From assembly GCA_003978375.1 (NCBI GenBank), contig QNZW01000047.1:1-8546 (forward strand): a DNA stretch of 8,546 bases. The letters run 5' to 3'. How positions within the stretch are numbered: the stretch's first letter is position 1; each line of letters opens with the position of its first letter. The DNA is from Sulfurovum sp. (GTDB lineage: Bacteria > Campylobacterota > Campylobacteria > Campylobacterales > Sulfurovaceae). The notes beneath the pieces are model-generated. The model ran no database searches, was not told the DNA's origin, and saw nothing but the letters and a program-made list of their open reading frames with translations. A program made the position numbers and the translations under genes. Below, one piece after another: positions 7,405 through 8,546 of this stretch.

Positions 7405-8525
7405 TAGTCACATCCTAAAATAGATTGAAAATAGGTGCTATTAAACAGACGTGACGCAGTACCATCAAATGCTCTACGCCCAAGCTTTGCAAGGGCTAAC
7501 TCCACAGCATTGACCACAGCCACCATCTCGTAAGGTGCGATAAGCCCCATTTGGTTAATACGAAATATTTTGCCCTTCAAGTGGTCTTGTCCACCTGCGA
7601 CATTGACACCAAACTCAGTTTTAAGTAAATCACGAATTTCTTTGGCATGTCTATCTTCTATGGTTGTCATGGATAGTGCAGGATGATGAGGATAAATATC
7701 CAATCCTAAAGCTTCTAATGCTTTTCCAGTAGCTTCAGCTCTTAACGCCGTATTGGCATAAAGTGCATCGATACCACCCTCTTCATCTATCTGATTTAAA
7801 ATAGCACGAAGCCCAATAATCAAAGTGGTTGCCGCTGTGTATGCTGTGGTATTTTGTTTTTGTTTTTTGATTTCAGAGGCAAGATTAAAATAATATCCTT
7901 TCCCTCCCCCAATCTTTTCAATGGCCTCATTACTAAGCCCAAGTATCGCCAATCCTGGTGGCAACATTAATGCTTTTTGACTCCCTGCTATAAGACAATC
8001 AATATGCGTCACATCAATAGGCTCTACACCCACAGCCGTAATTCCATCAGCAATCACCATAATCTTGGGGTTGATAGCCTTTACTGCTGCTGCTATCTCC
8101 TCAACTGGATGACGTAACCCTCCTGCAGACTCTGAAATCTGAATGGCAAGTGCATCCACAGAAGGATTTGCTTTAAGCGCTTCTACTACCTCTTCTACAG
8201 TTGCAGGGGTATCCCACGCATGTGTAATCTCCACATTTTTAAGCCCGTGTGCTAAAGCTATCTTTCCAAAACGCTCTCCAAACTTTCCAGAGTTTATTGA
8301 AAGTAATGTGTTCTGACAAAGATTTGTTACTGCTGCTTCCATCGCTCCTGTCCCAGACGAAGCCAACATAATCACTTCATCAGTATGAAAAAGTTTGAAA
8401 AGTAGTTCTCTTGTCTCTTTAAAAATAGCTTCAAACTCAGGTGTTCTATGATGCAAAGTAGGTGTTGCCATCGCCAAACGTACAGACTCGGGTACTGGCG
8501 TAGGCCCTGGTGTAAAAAGTAACAT
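7404..8525 (-). CDS. Class V PLP aminotransferase (alanine-glyoxylate / serine-pyruvate type)
   Basis: A 373-residue fold type I PLP enzyme of the family that includes serine-pyruvate, alanine-glyoxylate and archaeal aspartate aminotransferases. Starting from the chosen Met, FTPGPTPVP opens the protein and HHRTPEF (25-31) follows. SSGTGAMEA (56-64) is the phosphate-binding turn. ADGITAVG carries the PLP-ring Asp160. GSQKALMLPPG contains the Schiff-base Lys184. FRINQMG has Arg322, which should bind the substrate carboxylate. The open frame extends to another ATG at the window edge (8546), but homologues in this family usually begin at MLLFTPGP, and GAGGA five bases before 8525 supports that start. 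The exact amino donor and acceptor cannot be read from sequence. It is the first gene seen of the housekeeping cluster, and an upstream gene probably continues beyond the edge. Confidence 0.93.
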   Translation of the reverse strand: MLLFTPGPTPVPESVRLAMATPTLHHRTPEFEAIFKETRELLFKLFHTDEVIMLASSGTGAMEAAVTNLCQNTLLSINSGKFGERFGKIALAHGLKNVEITHAWDTPATVEEVVEALKANPSVDALAIQISESAGGLRHPVEEIAAAVKAINPKIMVIADGITAVGVEPIDVTHIDCLIAGSQKALMLPPGLAILGLSNEAIEKIGGGKGYYFNLASEIKKQKQNTTAYTAATTLIIGLRAILNQIDEEGGIDALYANTALRAEATGKALEALGLDIYPHHPALSMTTIEDRHAKEIRDLLKTEFGVNVAGGQDHLKGKIFRINQMGLIAPYEMVAVVNAVELALAKLGRRAFDGTASRLFNSTYFQSILGCD

Positions 8526-8530
8526 ATTTA

Positions 8531-8535
8531 TCCTC
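8531..8535 (-). promoter_or_regulatory. Ribosome binding site deciding the aminotransferase start
   Basis: GAGGA on the minus strand lies five bases before the ATG at 8525-8523. This favours that ATG over the in-frame ATG at 8546, whose upstream sequence is outside the window. A TAA in another frame at 8530-8528 may be the stop codon of the preceding gene. Confidence 0.55.
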
Positions 8536-8546
8536 GCAATCGCCAT

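Overview
This AT-rich window looks like chromosomal DNA from a Campylobacterota bacterium, most like the Sulfurovum/Sulfurimonas group. That placement rests on protein character (a double-length DUF507 protein, a short HisZ-like protein, a Ddl with an NPIPGS C-terminal loop) and on the purA - DUF507 - carA order, which I recall from this phylum. No database search was possible. Every gene I can support lies on the minus strand, so transcription runs from the right edge to the left edge.

Right part (8525 down to 2515): six closely packed genes, in transcription order a class V aminotransferase, a HisZ-like ATP phosphoribosyltransferase regulatory subunit, purA, a DUF507 protein, carA and ddl. 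Junctions are very tight: TAATG overlap, TAGATG abutment, 33 nt, 34 nt and 8 nt. They look like one housekeeping operon joining amino-acid, histidine, purine, pyrimidine/arginine and peptidoglycan precursor synthesis. HisG action releases AICAR, which feeds IMP, the PurA substrate. CarA supplies ammonia for carbamoyl phosphate. Ddl makes D-Ala-D-Ala. A weak hairpin with the ddl stop codon in its loop may end the transcript.

Middle (2274-2514): a 241-nt, extremely AT-rich non-coding gap with a perfect 15-bp inverted repeat and TATAAT-like boxes. It probably carries the promoter of the next unit.

Left part (2273 down to 1): a respiratory unit. A membrane-anchored SCO-family copper chaperone is followed with zero spacing by subunit I of an aa3-type haem-copper oxidase, whose last residues lie beyond the left edge. 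Subunit I carries the YSHP motif of the A2 subtype instead of the A1 glutamate, and a Gln where the Mg-site His is expected. This is the least routine part of the window, since Campylobacterota mostly rely on cbb3 oxidases. I see no RNA genes, CRISPR arrays, insertion sequences or phage genes, and no wholly new system. The window is mostly ordinary core genome.
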